A stretch of 64,000 nt of DNA from Dysgonomonas hofstadii (GTDB taxonomy: Bacteria; Bacteroidota; Bacteroidia; Bacteroidales; Dysgonomonadaceae). The stretch spans positions 248,001 to 312,000 of the forward strand of contig NZ_JACIEP010000001.1 in the NCBI RefSeq assembly GCF_014196915.1. Direction: 5' to 3'. Of the stretch, positions 1 through 8,468 are shown one piece after another. Both the position numbers and the translations under genes were made by a program. The notes under the pieces are model-generated. The model searched no databases. It saw only the letters and a program-made list of their open reading frames with translations, and was not told the origin of the DNA. Position 1 is the stretch's first letter. Every line of letters starts with the position of its first letter.

Positions 1-2
1 TG

Positions 3-983
3 AAGCTGACCGGGGATATTGTAGTCACTATAGAAGGTATGTCAGAAGGTATATTCTGGGATTTTAAGACAAATACTTTATCTGAAGATGTCCTTAATTA
101 CTATGGCATCCCTAAAAGTTTCTTTCCTCAGATAAAACCGATTTTTGGAGTACAGGGCTATGTCTCTTCCGAAGCAGCGAAGGAATTGGGCCTTAAAGAA
201 GGCACTCCTGTTTCATACCGTGCCGGCGATCAGCCGAATAATGCGTTGTCACTAAATGTATTCGAACCGGGAGAGATAGCTTCTACTGCCGGAACATCTG
301 GAGTTGTTTATGGCGTATTAGACCAGTTAAACTATGATAAACTATCCCGTGTAAATACTTTTGCTCATGTGAATTATACAAAAGAACTGACAAGGCTTGG
401 TGTATTACTTTGTATAAACGGGACAGGAATCCTTAACTCATGGCTCAAACGTAATCTGGCTTTGGAGGGATTGTCTTACAATGATATGAATAACTTGGCG
501 GCACAATCGCCGATAGGATCGAAGGGAATAAGTATCATTCCATTTGGCAACGGGGCAGAGCGTGTGCTGGAAAATAAGGATGTAAACTGTTCGATACATG
601 GTATCAATTTCAATATACACGATAAGAAAGATATATTACGTGCCGCTCAGGAAGGAATTGTATTCTCATACGAATATGGTATGGAGATAATGCGCGAAAT
701 GGGAATGAATATCCGCACAGTAAAAGCCGGGTATGCCAACATGTTCCTGAGTCCGGTTTTCGCACAGACTTTGGCAAGCGTAAGTGATGTGACAATCGAG
801 TTGTATAACACCGATGGTGCGGCAGGTGCAGCTAAAGGTGCGGGCATCGGCATAGGATTGTACTCTACTCCACAACAGGCTTTTGCTTCTCTTGAAAAAC
901 TCGGTGTTATTGAGCCTGAAATGGATAAGAGACAACAATACCGGGAGGCTTATGAGAATTGGAAAAGTTTAATCAATAAATAA
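3..983 (+). CDS. xylB: Xylulokinase, 3' part (FGGY family)
   Basis: This is the C-terminal 326 residues of a D-xylulose kinase, which phosphorylates xylulose to xylulose-5-phosphate in the cytoplasm. The reading frame is open to the left edge, so the N-terminal FGGY domain lies outside the window and the ATG at 39 is internal. The visible part shows the second actin-like domain: a GTSGVVYG stretch, a glycine-rich segment near the C-terminus with TDGAAGAAKGAG, and the usual family C-terminal end. It precedes xylose isomerase and a xylose symporter on the same strand, which supports the assignment over other FGGY kinases. The gap to xylA is unusually long (about 515 bp) and holds palindromes, so xylA may have its own promoter. 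Confidence 0.92.
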   Translation, partial: KLTGDIVVTIEGMSEGIFWDFKTNTLSEDVLNYYGIPKSFFPQIKPIFGVQGYVSSEAAKELGLKEGTPVSYRAGDQPNNALSLNVFEPGEIASTAGTSGVVYGVLDQLNYDKLSRVNTFAHVNYTKELTRLGVLLCINGTGILNSWLKRNLALEGLSYNDMNNLAAQSPIGSKGISIIPFGNGAERVLENKDVNCSIHGINFNIHDKKDILRAAQEGIVFSYEYGMEIMREMGMNIRTVKAGYANMFLSPVFAQTLASVSDVTIELYNTDGAAGAAKGAGIGIGLYSTPQQAFASLEKLGVIEPEMDKRQQYREAYENWKSLINK

Positions 984-1110
984 TCCTGTCACAGAAATTT
1001 AAAAGAATTATCTATACCAATGAGTAGCTAGTAGAAGCGATCTTTGAAAACATTAAATAGAATTTATATTCAATAAGGTTATATATGGTTTATTCCCTGT
1101 GATTTAATAG

Positions 1111-1222
1111 CCTCCTGCTTTAGCTGGAGGATAATGGTCTAATCGGATAAAGGCTTTAGCCAAAATGTTTTGACTAAAGTCGTTTTCTATCTGTATCATT
1201 ATCCACGACTTAAAAGTCGTGG
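1111..1222. repeat. Cluster of REP-like palindromes
   Basis: Three stem-loops lie side by side. At 1111-1130 CCTCC/GGAGG arms enclose GCT-TT-AGC, with a T-T mismatch between the two stem parts. At 1152-1181 a larger imperfect palindrome is made of GGCTTTAGCC and GACTAAAGTC joined by AAAA-TG-TTTT. At 1203-1222 a perfect 9-bp stem (CCACGACTT) has a 2-base loop. All share the motif CTTTAG or its near relatives. The layout resembles bacterial repetitive extragenic palindromes. Other copies in the genome cannot be tested from this window. Confidence 0.6.
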
Positions 1223-1419
1223 CAACTAAAACGCCTAAAAACATGCATCTTACTCTTTTATTGAATATAAACTCTAATAGTTACAGGTATTTTTTGTTAA
1301 CTGTAAAGTTTGTCAGATTTTGATAGGGGTATCTCTTATGGGTGCCAGTTTGGACAAAATACGGGCGGATACAAGGCGCCGTCTCGACGAAGGAAAAATG
1401 ACAATAAGAGAAATGCTGC

Positions 1420-1443
1420 AAAAGTGTAACTTTTGTCACTTTT
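1420..1443. promoter_or_regulatory. Inverted repeat upstream of xylA, possible operator
   Basis: AAAAGTG (1420-1426) and CACTTTT (1437-1443) are perfect inverted arms with a 10-base spacer, centred about 70 bp before the xylA start. The size and position fit a regulator site, for example for a xylose regulator, but I do not recognise the motif. It could also be the edge of a lost mobile element. Confidence 0.25.
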
Positions 1444-1499
1444 TAACAAAATAAGAATTCATTATCAATAATTTATATCATATTAAATAGAATAACATT

Positions 1500-2828
1500 A
1501 TGGAAATTTTGAAAGGAACAAAAGAATTCTTTCCGGGAATAGGAAAGATCAAATTTGAAGGAAAAGAAAGTAAAAACCCTTTGGCTTATCGTTTTTACGA
1601 TGAAAATAAAGTGGTTATGGGTAAAACAATGAAAGACTGGATGCGTTTTGCTATGGCTTACTGGCATACACTGTGTGCTAACGGCGGTGATCCGTTTGGC
1701 GGACCTACAATCCATCATCCATGGAATATTGGTAACGATGCTATCAGCCAGGCTAAATATAAAATGGATGCAGCGTTTGAGTTCATGACAAAAACAGGTA
1801 TCAACTTCTACTGTTTCCATGATGTGGATCTGGTGGATGCGGGCAGTAACTGGACTGAATATGAAAAGAATCTGCAGGCGATAGTGGAGTATGCTAAAGA
1901 AAAACAAGCTGCTTCAGGCATCAAGCTTCTTTGGGGCACAGCCAATGTATTCGGACACGAGCGCTATATGAACGGAGCATCAACAAATCCTGACTTTAAT
2001 GTTGTGGCTTGTGCCGGAACCCAGGTGAAAAATGCTATCGATGCAACTATTGCCCTTGGTGGTTCAAACTATGTATTCTGGGGTGGCCGTGAAGGTTATA
2101 TGAGCTTGCTGAACACCGACATGAAACGCGAAAAAGATCATCTGGCACAATTCCTGACAATGGCTCGCGACTATGCCCGCAAACAAGGGTTTACCGGTAC
2201 ATTCTTAGTCGAACCTAAACCAATGGAGCCAACTAAGCATCAGTATGATTATGATACGGAAACTGTTATCGGATTCCTTCGCAATTATGGATTAGACAAG
2301 GATTTCAAAGTAAATATAGAAGTTAACCATGCTACTTTGGCGGGACATACATTCGAGCATGAACTTCAGGCTGCTGTAGATGCAGGAATGCTGGGCAGTA
2401 TCGATGCTAACCGTGGAGACTATCAGAACGGTTGGGATACTGATCAGTTCCCTCTCGATATTTATGATTTTGCACAGGCATGGTTGGTAATGCTGCCTGC
2501 CGGAGGACTGGGTAACGGAGGTGTAAACTTCGATGCTAAGATCCGTCGTAATTCTACCGATATGGATGACCTTTTCATTGCCCATATATCGGGTATGGAC
2601 GTGTTTGCCCGCGGTTTATTGGTAGCGGCCGATATTCTTGAAAACTCTGATTACAAGAAACTTCGTCAGACCCGTTATTCTTCATTCGATGGCGGTGAAG
2701 GTAAGGCATTCGAAGATGGAAAACTTACTCTTGAAGATTTACGCACAATTGCACACAAAGTGGGTGAACCTAAGCAAATAAGTGGAAAACAAGAGCTTTA
2801 CGAAGCGATTGTAAATATGTATATCTAA
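1500..2828 (+). CDS. xylA: Xylose isomerase
   Basis: The 442-residue protein interconverts D-xylose and D-xylulose in the cytoplasm and supplies xylulokinase. The length is that of class II (long) xylose isomerases. The catalytic histidine and its aspartate partner are seen in FHDVD (His107, Asp110). The metal and substrate site [16 protein letters not shown] carries Glu238 and Lys240. Later metal ligands are visible in [10 protein letters not shown] and in the DANRGD segment near residue 300. There is no signal peptide. The start at 1500 gives the normal family N-terminus (TKEFFPGI). It is followed 84 bp later by the symporter gene, and together with xylB forms a complete xylose uptake and entry route beside a xyloglucan locus. 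Confidence 0.97.
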   Translation: MEILKGTKEFFPGIGKIKFEGKESKNPLAYRFYDENKVVMGKTMKDWMRFAMAYWHTLCANGGDPFGGPTIHHPWNIGNDAISQAKYKMDAAFEFMTKTGINFYCFHDVDLVDAGSNWTEYEKNLQAIVEYAKEKQAASGIKLLWGTANVFGHERYMNGASTNPDFNVVACAGTQVKNAIDATIALGGSNYVFWGGREGYMSLLNTDMKREKDHLAQFLTMARDYARKQGFTGTFLVEPKPMEPTKHQYDYDTETVIGFLRNYGLDKDFKVNIEVNHATLAGHTFEHELQAAVDAGMLGSIDANRGDYQNGWDTDQFPLDIYDFAQAWLVMLPAGGLGNGGVNFDAKIRRNSTDMDDLFIAHISGMDVFARGLLVAADILENSDYKKLRQTRYSSFDGGEGKAFEDGKLTLEDLRTIAHKVGEPKQISGKQELYEAIVNMYI

Positions 2829-2912
2829 ATAGATACAAGCTGACGAGATACAAGTGAACAAGCAAAACTTGTATCTCGTATCTTGTCTACTCGTTAACTA
2901 ACTAAAGAACCA

Positions 2913-4469
2913 ATGAAAAACGAAGTAAGTAAATCGTACACTTTAAAACTAACGCTTATTGCGACCCTTGGAGGATTGCTCTTTGGATATGATACGGCCG
3001 TTATATCGGGAACCGTGGAGTCTCTGAGGCATTTCTTTATTGAACCGATGGGCTTGCCGCTGAATGAGGCTAATGCGATGGAAGGTTTTGTGATAAGCAG
3101 TGCATTGATAGGTTGTATATTCGGTGCTGCAATGGCAGGTTGGGTAAGCCAGACTTTTGGACGCAAAAAAGCATTGTTTGCAGCTGCTGTCCTGTTCTTA
3201 TTCGCTGCTGTCGGTTCTGCTTGGCCCGAAATAGGGTTCCGCATGCCTGCCGAGGGTGATCATTCTTTTGTATATCACTTTGTGTTTTACCGGATAATCG
3301 GAGGAATCGGCGTAGGTATAGCTTCCATGGTGTCGCCTATGTACATTGCTGAAATTGCTCCACCTGATAAACGGGGCAGTCTGGTCGGATTGAACCAGTT
3401 TGCCATTATATTTGGTATGCTTGTCGTGTATTTTGTAAATTACTTTATTGCCAAGCAAGGCGACACACAATGGTTACATGCAACAGGCTGGAGATGGATG
3501 TTTGCTTCACTGGCTATTCCGTCGGTTATATTCTTCCTGTTATTGTTCATTGCACCAGAAACGCCAAGATGGCTTGTTATGAAAGGGCGTATCGCTCAGG
3601 CAGAAGCTATTCTTACCAAGCTTGTGGGCAGTACAATGGCCAAACAAGAGATAGTTGAAATACAGCAAAGTTTTGGAAAAGAAGAAAAAGTATCGTTGAA
3701 GCCTTATTACCGCTTTATGATGACCTGGCTGATACTGTTTGTGGTCGGAATTATATCGCTTTCGCTTGCCGGAGTTTCCAGTGCGTTGGAGATATCCATG
3801 ATAGCAAGTTTCATTATAGCATTGTATGTTCCTATCAAGTCTTACGGTTTCCTTATTATTATGACAGGGGTATTGCTTTCGGCATTCCAACAGTTTGTCG
3901 GCATCAATGTCGTGTTGTATTATGCACCCGAAATATTCAAAAGCATGGGTTCGGGAACCGATTCGGCATTATTGCAGACAATTATTGTCGGTATCATCAA
4001 CTTGTCGTTTACCGTATTGGCGATTATGACTGTCGATAAGTTCGGGCGTAAACCTTTACTGATTACGGGTGCATTGGTTATGGCTGTATCTATGCTGGGA
4101 CTCGGCACCTCATTCTCTCAGGGATTGCCTGGGGGGCTGAAGCTGGTATTTATGCTTACATACACAGCCGGATTTGCCATGTCATGGGGACCTGTTTGCT
4201 GGGTTATGTTGGCGGAAATATTCCCTAACTCGGTACGTTCCAGTGTGATGTCTATAGCCGTGGCGGCTCAGTGGGTGTCTAACTTCCTTATATCATGGAC
4301 ATTCCCTATTATGGACAAAAACGATACACTCGTCAGTACCTTTAACCACGGTTTCTCTTATTGGGTATACGGGGTATTAGCAATCTTTGCTGCTTTATTC
4401 GTTTGGAAACGCTTACCGGAGACCAAGGGAAAGACTTTGGAAGATATGGAGAAGGTTTGGAAGAAGTAA
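2913..4469 (+). CDS. xylE: D-xylose/H+ symporter (MFS sugar porter)
   Basis: A 518-residue inner-membrane transporter of the major facilitator sugar-porter family. Twelve hydrophobic segments are apparent. Family signatures are seen: LFGYDTAVISG in the first helix, GRKKAL in the loop after helix 2, the PMYIAEIAPPDKRG motif after helix 4-5, PETPRWL after helix 6, QQFVGINVVLYYAPEIF in helix 7, DKFGRKPLL in the 8-9 loop, and PETKGKTLE at the C-terminus. These are the classical XylE/GLUT-type motifs. Its place directly after xylA argues for xylose, although related porters also move arabinose or glucose. It ends before a bidirectional hairpin that separates it from the convergent GH43 gene. Confidence 0.93.
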   Translation: MKNEVSKSYTLKLTLIATLGGLLFGYDTAVISGTVESLRHFFIEPMGLPLNEANAMEGFVISSALIGCIFGAAMAGWVSQTFGRKKALFAAAVLFLFAAVGSAWPEIGFRMPAEGDHSFVYHFVFYRIIGGIGVGIASMVSPMYIAEIAPPDKRGSLVGLNQFAIIFGMLVVYFVNYFIAKQGDTQWLHATGWRWMFASLAIPSVIFFLLLFIAPETPRWLVMKGRIAQAEAILTKLVGSTMAKQEIVEIQQSFGKEEKVSLKPYYRFMMTWLILFVVGIISLSLAGVSSALEISMIASFIIALYVPIKSYGFLIIMTGVLLSAFQQFVGINVVLYYAPEIFKSMGSGTDSALLQTIIVGIINLSFTVLAIMTVDKFGRKPLLITGALVMAVSMLGLGTSFSQGLPGGLKLVFMLTYTAGFAMSWGPVCWVMLAEIFPNSVRSSVMSIAVAAQWVSNFLISWTFPIMDKNDTLVSTFNHGFSYWVYGVLAIFAALFVWKRLPETKGKTLEDMEKVWKK

Positions 4470-4537
4470 TATATCTCGGAAGATATGAAATAGGTATAAT
4501 ATTCTGAATAATAGCTTTTTATACTATATTGTTAAAA

Positions 4538-4561
4538 GAGGCTACCCATCCGGGTAGCCTC
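4538..4561. terminator. Bidirectional terminator between xylE and GH43
   Basis: A perfect 10-bp stem GAGGCTACCC / GGGTAGCCTC closes a 4-base loop. On the minus strand the stem is followed by TTTTAAC, so it is a good rho-independent terminator for the GH43 operon. It lies between convergent genes and may also stop xylE transcription. Confidence 0.85.
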
Positions 4562-4578
4562 TCATTATATTTACCAAA

Positions 4579-6171
4579 CTATTCTTTAACTTGATAATCA
4601 AACCAATCGAACCAGGCTTTCGCTTTACTCGGTTTCCCGTTCGAAGATGTGTACATTCCTATCATCACACCGGTAAAACCTCCGGCTACTTCTGTTGCCA
4701 GATAGCGGGTATCCAGTCTGCCGAGTTCCTGATAATCTTTATTGGTGGCATCAGAATAGGAAAATATGTATTGGGAAGGATTGCCTTCAATCTTCAGGCT
4801 TATCTTATTGCTCCTTATCTTTTGCTCAGCAGCGATATACGATAACGAGCCAAGCGTTACCCTCAATTGGGCAGAATACCCGTTTTTCACTTTCCGGATA
4901 AGGAAATCGTAATGGTGTGAGTTGTTCTGGATGAGCGTCAAACCGGCTTCTTCATTCTCAGATGATGAATCAAACACCATCAGGGTTGCTGCTTCAAAAT
5001 CATGTTCGGTTTGCCTGCGGCTGACAAAGGAAACAGCATCGAGATCATTCAGGGTAGAGGGGGATGTACTTATTCGTAACCAGCCTTTCCGTTCCGACAA
5101 TGAGTAGTTCTCCCTGACCGGGTTTCTGAGATATTGCCAATCGAAACCTAGCTTATCCTCATTAAATTCCGTCCTTTCCGGTGCTTTTGGAAATGGGTGA
5201 AGAGGCAGGGTAGGCACATCCATATTCAGGGAAACTGTTCCGTTACCGTTTACCTGTGGCCAGCCTCCTTTTGGCCAATCGACAGGAGCCAGGAATGTTT
5301 CACGCCCTAATATATGATAATAGGCCCATTTGTGTGTGACACGGAATCCTAAAAAGACCATCCACCAGGAACCGTCTTTCGCTTGTATGAGATCGGCGTG
5401 TCCGACACCCTGTATCGGGTTGCTCTGGCCTATGCGGTTGGCATGTGTAAGTATCGGATTTAGCGGGCACGATTCATAAGGGCCATAAATGTTCTTACTG
5501 CGACCGATGGTTGCACTGTGCATATACTCTGTACCACCTTCTCCTAATAGAAGATAATAAAAGCCATCCTTTTTATAAATATGGGGAGCTTCGGGGAAAC
5601 GCCCGCCTATACCGCCCCAGACAAGGTATTCGGGGCCGATCACCTTTCCGGTTTTAATGTCTATTTCCGTCACACGGATTCCTTCATCACCTTGTGTTAC
5701 GAAATAGGTTTTACCGTCTTCGTCCCAGAAAATATCCGGGTCGATACTTTTGATGTCTACCCATATCGGTTCGCTCCATGGTCCGGCCGGATCGGTTGCT
5801 GTGCAGTAGAAATTTCCGCCATGAGACACATTTGTAGTGATTACATAAAACAGTCCGTCATGATAGCGTATCGAAGGCGCATATATTCCACCCGACGCGG
5901 TAACTTTCTGTAATGGGAGTTGAGAATCCCTTGTCAGACAATGACCTATTTGCTGCCAGTTGATAAGGTCTTTACTGTGATAGATCGGTAGTCCGGGGAA
6001 GTATTCGAATGAGGAGGTAACAAGATAGAAGTCGTCACCTACCCGGCATACACTAGGATCGGGATTGAATCCTCTGATGATGGGATTTTTATATCCGCTT
6101 TGCGGGAATGCCTGTATTGAGAAAGCTGTTAACAGGCAGGTTAATACAACTGACTTAAAGAAGTTCTTCAT
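4579..6171 (-). CDS. GH43 beta-xylosidase / alpha-L-arabinofuranosidase
   Basis: Secreted or periplasmic five-bladed beta-propeller glycosidase of 530 residues. The start is placed at 6171, where MKNFFKSVVLTCLL begins a normal signal peptide; an in-frame ATG 17 codons upstream would put polar residues before it and run into a hairpin. The three GH43 catalytic residues are visible: Asp38 in NPDPS (base), Asp144 in SIDPDIFWDEDG (pKa modulator) and Glu194 in FPEAPHIY (acid). Residues about 330-530 form the C-terminal beta-sandwich common in GH43 xylosidases. It is last in the minus arm of the xyloglucan locus, after GH95 and GH3, so removal of side-chain arabinofuranose or xylose is likely. It ends with TAG. 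Confidence 0.93.
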   Translation of the reverse strand: MKNFFKSVVLTCLLTAFSIQAFPQSGYKNPIIRGFNPDPSVCRVGDDFYLVTSSFEYFPGLPIYHSKDLINWQQIGHCLTRDSQLPLQKVTASGGIYAPSIRYHDGLFYVITTNVSHGGNFYCTATDPAGPWSEPIWVDIKSIDPDIFWDEDGKTYFVTQGDEGIRVTEIDIKTGKVIGPEYLVWGGIGGRFPEAPHIYKKDGFYYLLLGEGGTEYMHSATIGRSKNIYGPYESCPLNPILTHANRIGQSNPIQGVGHADLIQAKDGSWWMVFLGFRVTHKWAYYHILGRETFLAPVDWPKGGWPQVNGNGTVSLNMDVPTLPLHPFPKAPERTEFNEDKLGFDWQYLRNPVRENYSLSERKGWLRISTSPSTLNDLDAVSFVSRRQTEHDFEAATLMVFDSSSENEEAGLTLIQNNSHHYDFLIRKVKNGYSAQLRVTLGSLSYIAAEQKIRSNKISLKIEGNPSQYIFSYSDATNKDYQELGRLDTRYLATEVAGGFTGVMIGMYTSSNGKPSKAKAWFDWFDYQVKE

Positions 6172-6194
6172 GGTTTGCTGTTTAAATTGGAAAT

Positions 6195-6236
6195 GCCATT
6201 CTGAGCAGTGATGAGAATCCACTGGCTCAGAACGGC
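6195..6236. repeat. Intercistronic hairpin, GH3 to GH43
   Basis: Arms 6195-6210 and 6220-6236 pair with one bulge and one mismatch (GCCATTCTGAGC... against ...GCTCAGAACGGC). It sits in the 85-bp gap between the GH3 stop and the GH43 start. There is no clear U tract, so it is more likely an mRNA-stability or attenuation element than a full terminator. Confidence 0.55.
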
Positions 6237-6256
6237 AGGAAAATGTGTTTAAATAA

Positions 6257-8458
6257 CTATTTTACACTTATCGTTACCGAGCTTTTTATATCTGTTGATG
6301 AGGCAGCACAATGCAGTGTGAACTTATCCGATTCCACTATCCAGGCATGAGCTTTGTCATCGAAGTAAGCGAGGTCTTTTACCGGAACTGCAATTTCTAC
6401 AGTCTGGCTCTCCCCTGCTTTAAGGAATACTTTTCGAAATCCTTTCAGTTCTTTTGCCGGACGATCCAGAGACGGTTTATTTTGAGAAGCGTATACCTGT
6501 ACAGACTCAGCTCCGTCAACTTTCCCTTTGTTAGTAAGGGTAAAGGCTATTTTGATAACATCATCTTTTCCGTATTCCTTTTTATCTGCTGAAGCTTTAC
6601 CATATTCAAATGTTGTATATGACAAGCCATAGCCGAATGGGAACAAGGCCGGAATCTTTTTCGTATCATGCCAGCGGTAACCCACAAGGATATCTTCTTT
6701 GTATATTTGCTTGCCATCTTGTCCCGGATAAGAGATTGCTCCGAACGAGATCGCCCCGTTATCTTCCGGCCTTTTCTGAATACTGAATGGCAGTTTGCCC
6801 GATGGGTTTACTTCGCCCGAGATAACATTTGCCGTTGCACTTCCTGCCTCAGAACCAAGATACCATGACTGCATCAGTGCAGGCACCTTATCGAGCCAGG
6901 GCATATTCACGCCATTGCCACTAATGATTATGACGCCCATATTCTTATTTATCGTCAGAATATCATCTATCAATTCATTTTGCCCGAAAGGCAGGTCGTA
7001 TGTGATGCGGTCTGCGCCTTCACAGTCTTGTTGGTAATTCTTGTTCAATCCTCCGAAGAATAATACCACATCTGCATCTTTAACCAGTTCCAATGCTTCT
7101 TTCTTCAGTGAATCGGCATCGTATGGCGATGGAACGAACTGGTCATAAACAGTAGGGCCCGAACCATATCCCATTGTATAGAATACTTTATCTTCACCAT
7201 ATTTATTAATAAGGCCTTCGAGAGGAGAGACTTCTTTTTTTACTTTCAGCTCGGAAGAACCTCCGCCGACGGTGAGCGGGCGTGTCGCGTTTTCACCGAT
7301 CACCACTATTTTGTTATACCTGTTTGTTGCGATAGGGAAGAAGTCGTTCGTATTTTTCAATAAAACGATTCCTTCTTCAGCTATTCTGCGGCTTACCCCG
7401 GCGTGTTCGGGTGTGGCAAAACTACCGAACGGACGGTTTCTGTTCATATTGGTTCTGAATGTAAGACGAAGTACACGGCGCACTTTGTCATCAAGGGTAG
7501 ACATTGGCAACTCGCCGCTTTGCAGCATTTTCAGGTATGGCTGCGACAGATAGTAATTGTCATAGGCGAAGCTTTCGCCCCATGTCAGGCCATTTGTCCA
7601 TGTTCCCATCTCTACGTCGAGACCATAAAGTGCTGCTTCGCGGGTATCGTGCGCACTACCCCAGTCGGTAACAACAATGCCGTCATAACCCCATTCGCCT
7701 TTCAGTATCTGATTTATGAGGCGCTCGTGATGACTACAATATTGTCCTCTGTATTTATTGTATGAGCCCATGATAGTCCATGCACCGCCTTCCTCTACTC
7801 CGGCTTTGAAGGCTGGTAAATAGATTTCGTAAAGGGCACGGTCACTTACTTCCACATCGATAGTATTGCGGTCGAGTTCCTGATTATTCAGGGCGAAATG
7901 TTTTAGACATGCCGATACTCCGTTTTGCTGTACACCTTTAATATATGGGACTACCATCTTTGATGCAAGGTAAGGATCTTCACCCATATATTCGAAATTA
8001 CGTCCGTTCATAGGCGTACGGTATATATTTACGCCAGGTCCCAGAATAATGTCTTTCTTCCTGAAACGGGCTTCTTCTCCGACTGCATTACCATAAATAA
8101 ATGACATCTCGGGATTGAAGGTGGCTGCAAGACAGGTCAAAGCGGGGAAAGCCGTGCATGAATCATTTGTCCATCCTGCATGATTCCATGTATCCCAGTC
8201 TATTTCCATGCGAACTCCATGAGGTCCGTCACTCATCCAGATTTCCGGAATACCCAGCCGGGGTACACCTGGAGTGCTGAACTTAGACTGTGCATGTATC
8301 ATCGCAATCTTTTCTTCGAGAGTCATCCGGGATAGAGCATCCTCTATACGGCTTTCTACCGGTTTGGTATCGTCCAGGTAGACCGGAACCTGTTTGGATT
8401 GAACATTTGTTTGCATAAGAAATAAACTGAATAGTCCGCAAATGAATAGTTTCTTCAT
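6257..8458 (-). CDS. GH3 beta-glucosidase / beta-xylosidase
   Basis: A 733-residue exported GH3 enzyme with a signal peptide (about 1-21), an N-terminal TIM-barrel, a beta/alpha sandwich and a C-terminal fibronectin-III-like domain (about 630-733). The nucleophile is Asp265 in VVTDWGSAH. Substrate-binding motifs GPGVNIYRTPMNGRNFEYMGEDP and LKHFALNNQE are intact. In a xyloglucan locus the likely work is release of glucose from the non-reducing end of de-branched oligosaccharides in the periplasm, but the sequence alone does not separate glucosidase from xylosidase. It starts 10 bp from the GH95 stop, so the two are surely co-transcribed. A close paralogue lies at 39916-42129 in the other locus. 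Confidence 0.93.
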   Translation of the reverse strand: MKKLFICGLFSLFLMQTNVQSKQVPVYLDDTKPVESRIEDALSRMTLEEKIAMIHAQSKFSTPGVPRLGIPEIWMSDGPHGVRMEIDWDTWNHAGWTNDSCTAFPALTCLAATFNPEMSFIYGNAVGEEARFRKKDIILGPGVNIYRTPMNGRNFEYMGEDPYLASKMVVPYIKGVQQNGVSACLKHFALNNQELDRNTIDVEVSDRALYEIYLPAFKAGVEEGGAWTIMGSYNKYRGQYCSHHERLINQILKGEWGYDGIVVTDWGSAHDTREAALYGLDVEMGTWTNGLTWGESFAYDNYYLSQPYLKMLQSGELPMSTLDDKVRRVLRLTFRTNMNRNRPFGSFATPEHAGVSRRIAEEGIVLLKNTNDFFPIATNRYNKIVVIGENATRPLTVGGGSSELKVKKEVSPLEGLINKYGEDKVFYTMGYGSGPTVYDQFVPSPYDADSLKKEALELVKDADVVLFFGGLNKNYQQDCEGADRITYDLPFGQNELIDDILTINKNMGVIIISGNGVNMPWLDKVPALMQSWYLGSEAGSATANVISGEVNPSGKLPFSIQKRPEDNGAISFGAISYPGQDGKQIYKEDILVGYRWHDTKKIPALFPFGYGLSYTTFEYGKASADKKEYGKDDVIKIAFTLTNKGKVDGAESVQVYASQNKPSLDRPAKELKGFRKVFLKAGESQTVEIAVPVKDLAYFDDKAHAWIVESDKFTLHCAASSTDIKSSVTISVK

Positions 8459-8468
8459 GTTTTAAATA

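Larger units (their letters stand above)
984..1499. other. Long xylB-xylA intergenic region
   Basis: This 516-bp stretch has no convincing gene. Its left half carries three REP-like palindromes (1111-1222, listed separately). Its right half holds a possible 38-codon reading frame (1338-1454) with no recognisable family and an inverted repeat at 1420-1443 just upstream of xylA. The rest is AT-rich leader sequence. I saw no exact TAnnTTTG promoter box on the plus strand here. Confidence 0.6.

Noticed and set aside
1111-1222. CRISPR array
   Set aside because: The units are palindromes of differing sequence with irregular spacing, not identical direct repeats with uniform spacers.
1338-1454. A 38-codon reading frame with a basic and hydrophobic peptide just before xylA
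   Set aside because: No recognisable family, no clear start context, and its end overlaps the inverted repeat at 1420-1443. It may be a leftover of a lost gene, but coding cannot be supported.
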